Part shown: piece by piece, positions 63,257-64,000 of the stretch
Layout: the number at the start of each line of letters is the position of its first letter
Position numbering within the stretch: position 1 is the first letter of the stretch
Origin: JASTVH01 sp042862465
GTDB lineage: Bacteria > Pseudomonadota > Gammaproteobacteria > Pseudomonadales > Oleiphilaceae
NCBI GenBank assembly: GCA_042862465.1
Contig: JASTVH010000007.1
Span: forward strand, 124,001-188,000
Length of the DNA stretch: 64,000 nt
Reading direction: 5' to 3'
Made by a program: the position numbers and the translations under genes
The notes under the pieces: model-generated
What the model was told of the DNA's origin: nothing
What the model saw: the letters and a program-made list of their open reading frames with translations, nothing else
The model's database searches: none

Positions 63257-64000
63257 GTGCGAGCCAAACCCGTCCTTGTTGTCATCACCATCGCTGCCCT
63301 GGCCGCGGGTGCCGTGGTGCTGTGGCCCTCAAACACTCCGCAGGTGGCCAACACCGAGACGCCGTCGCCAGAAGCCCCGGCCCCGGAGGCAACCCCTGAA
63401 GCAGCACCCCAACAGTCCCCCGCGTCGCCCGATGAGATCAAGTCCAGCCAGGACGACAGCCTGGATGCTTTCCGCAAGCGCCTGCTGGCCCGCTATGAAG
63501 GACAGCTGGACCAGCCCAAGGGCCAGGTCCGCCTGCTCGAAGAGCTGATGCGCTACCTGATGAAAATGGATCCGGACCACTGGCAGGATAACCTCGCCGC
63601 CCTGCTTCAATCCTGGTTCCCGGAGCGCAGTGACGCCCTGCTGCAGAAAGCGAAGGCCATGATGGCCTACAAACGTTTCATGGAGGAACAACGCTACAGT
63701 CTGAGGACCATGACCCCCGAAGAGCGCCACGACTTCATCTGGGCCAAGCGAAGGGAGCTCTTCGGTGCGGACGCCGAAGCCATCTGGCAGTCGGAGATTC
63801 GCAACTATCAGTTGGCGCAGTCACTGCGCAGCATCGAACAGAGCAGCGGGTCGCCCACCGGTAAGGCCCAGGCGTTCACCGATGCCGTTCGCCAGACCTA
63901 TGGTGAGTCTGCGGACACCATGATGGAGCGTCACCGCCAGGAACTGACCGACCGCTTCCTCTCCCTGCCCTCGGTACAGACGTCACTGCAGCAACAGAGC
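63257..64000 (+). CDS. Lipase-chaperone-like membrane protein, partial (runs off the window)
   Basis: 248 codons are visible from GTG 63257 (preceded by AAAGGTGG). N-terminal membrane anchor (VLVVITIAALAAGAVVLW), Ala/Pro-rich spacer (about 30-60), then a helical domain. Blocks resemble lipase-specific foldases: ALLQKAKAMMAYKRFMEEQR and RRELFGADAEAIWQSEIRNY. The signature RxxFDY(F/C)L(S/T)A is absent; the place where it would stand reads VRLLEELMRYLMKM. Its position divergent from, not after, a lipase gene supports a foldase relative but differs from the usual operon. The C-terminus is not seen. Confidence 0.55.
   Translation, partial: MRAKPVLVVITIAALAAGAVVLWPSNTPQVANTETPSPEAPAPEATPEAAPQQSPASPDEIKSSQDDSLDAFRKRLLARYEGQLDQPKGQVRLLEELMRYLMKMDPDHWQDNLAALLQSWFPERSDALLQKAKAMMAYKRFMEEQRYSLRTMTPEERHDFIWAKRRELFGADAEAIWQSEIRNYQLAQSLRSIEQSSGSPTGKAQAFTDAVRQTYGESADTMMERHRQELTDRFLSLPSVQTSLQQQS

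Overview
The window is GC-rich, densely coded DNA from a gammaproteobacterium. The gene order efp / epmB / PilZ-like gene / fimX / serB / parC matches the fimX-serB-parC neighbourhood of Pseudomonas. The Lys34 of EF-P (beta-lysylation type rather than the Arg type of P. aeruginosa) and the many lipid, terpene and lipase genes suggest a marine lipid- or hydrocarbon-degrading relative such as the Alcanivorax or Marinobacter groups. The genus is inference only. No rRNA, tRNA, CRISPR array, phage or insertion sequence was recognised.

Layout. 1-9.6 kb: divergent efp and epmB, a PilZ-like gene with fimX (c-di-GMP and type IV pili), then parC-serB overlapping on the minus strand. 10-13 kb: small membrane-protein genes and a cytochrome b561 / YceI pair. 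13-21 kb: an EAL protein, dusC, a lipid A-type acyltransferase, hemH, a histone-deacetylase-family hydrolase and parE. 21-27.7 kb: secreted or lipidated hydrolases (subtilase lipoprotein with a PrcB-like lipoprotein, an amidase, a GDSL esterase). 27.8-35.3 kb: a hybrid histidine kinase with an unfamiliar C-terminus and a three-gene TRAP-type transporter operon (lipoprotein, solute-binding protein, fused DctQM permease).

35.7-48.4 kb is a complete acyclic terpene utilisation (atu) cluster in the known order atuR | atuABCDEFGH, with a perfect palindrome between atuR and atuA as candidate AtuR operator. Together the genes encode acyl-CoA activation, citronellyl-CoA dehydrogenation, geranyl-CoA carboxylation, hydration and later steps. 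Most gaps inside this operon are filled by dispersed palindromic repeats of several different families, and further copies follow it.

48.9-64 kb: a FadR-type GntR regulator; a piuC-type dioxygenase diverging, across a Fur-like box, from an unusual lipoprotein built on repeated Gly-Gly-Glu hexads; prpE; two exported proteins (one with Hydin/ASH-like repeats) beside an AraC regulator; a periplasmic solute-binding protein; a P-type ATPase; and a secreted lipase with an EF-hand-like Asp-rich insertion, divergent from a degenerate lipase-chaperone-like gene cut by the window end.

The best leads for something undescribed are the iron-linked GGE-repeat lipoprotein locus, the repeat-filled atu operon, the lipase/chaperone-like pair, and the TRAP operon that begins with its own lipoprotein.
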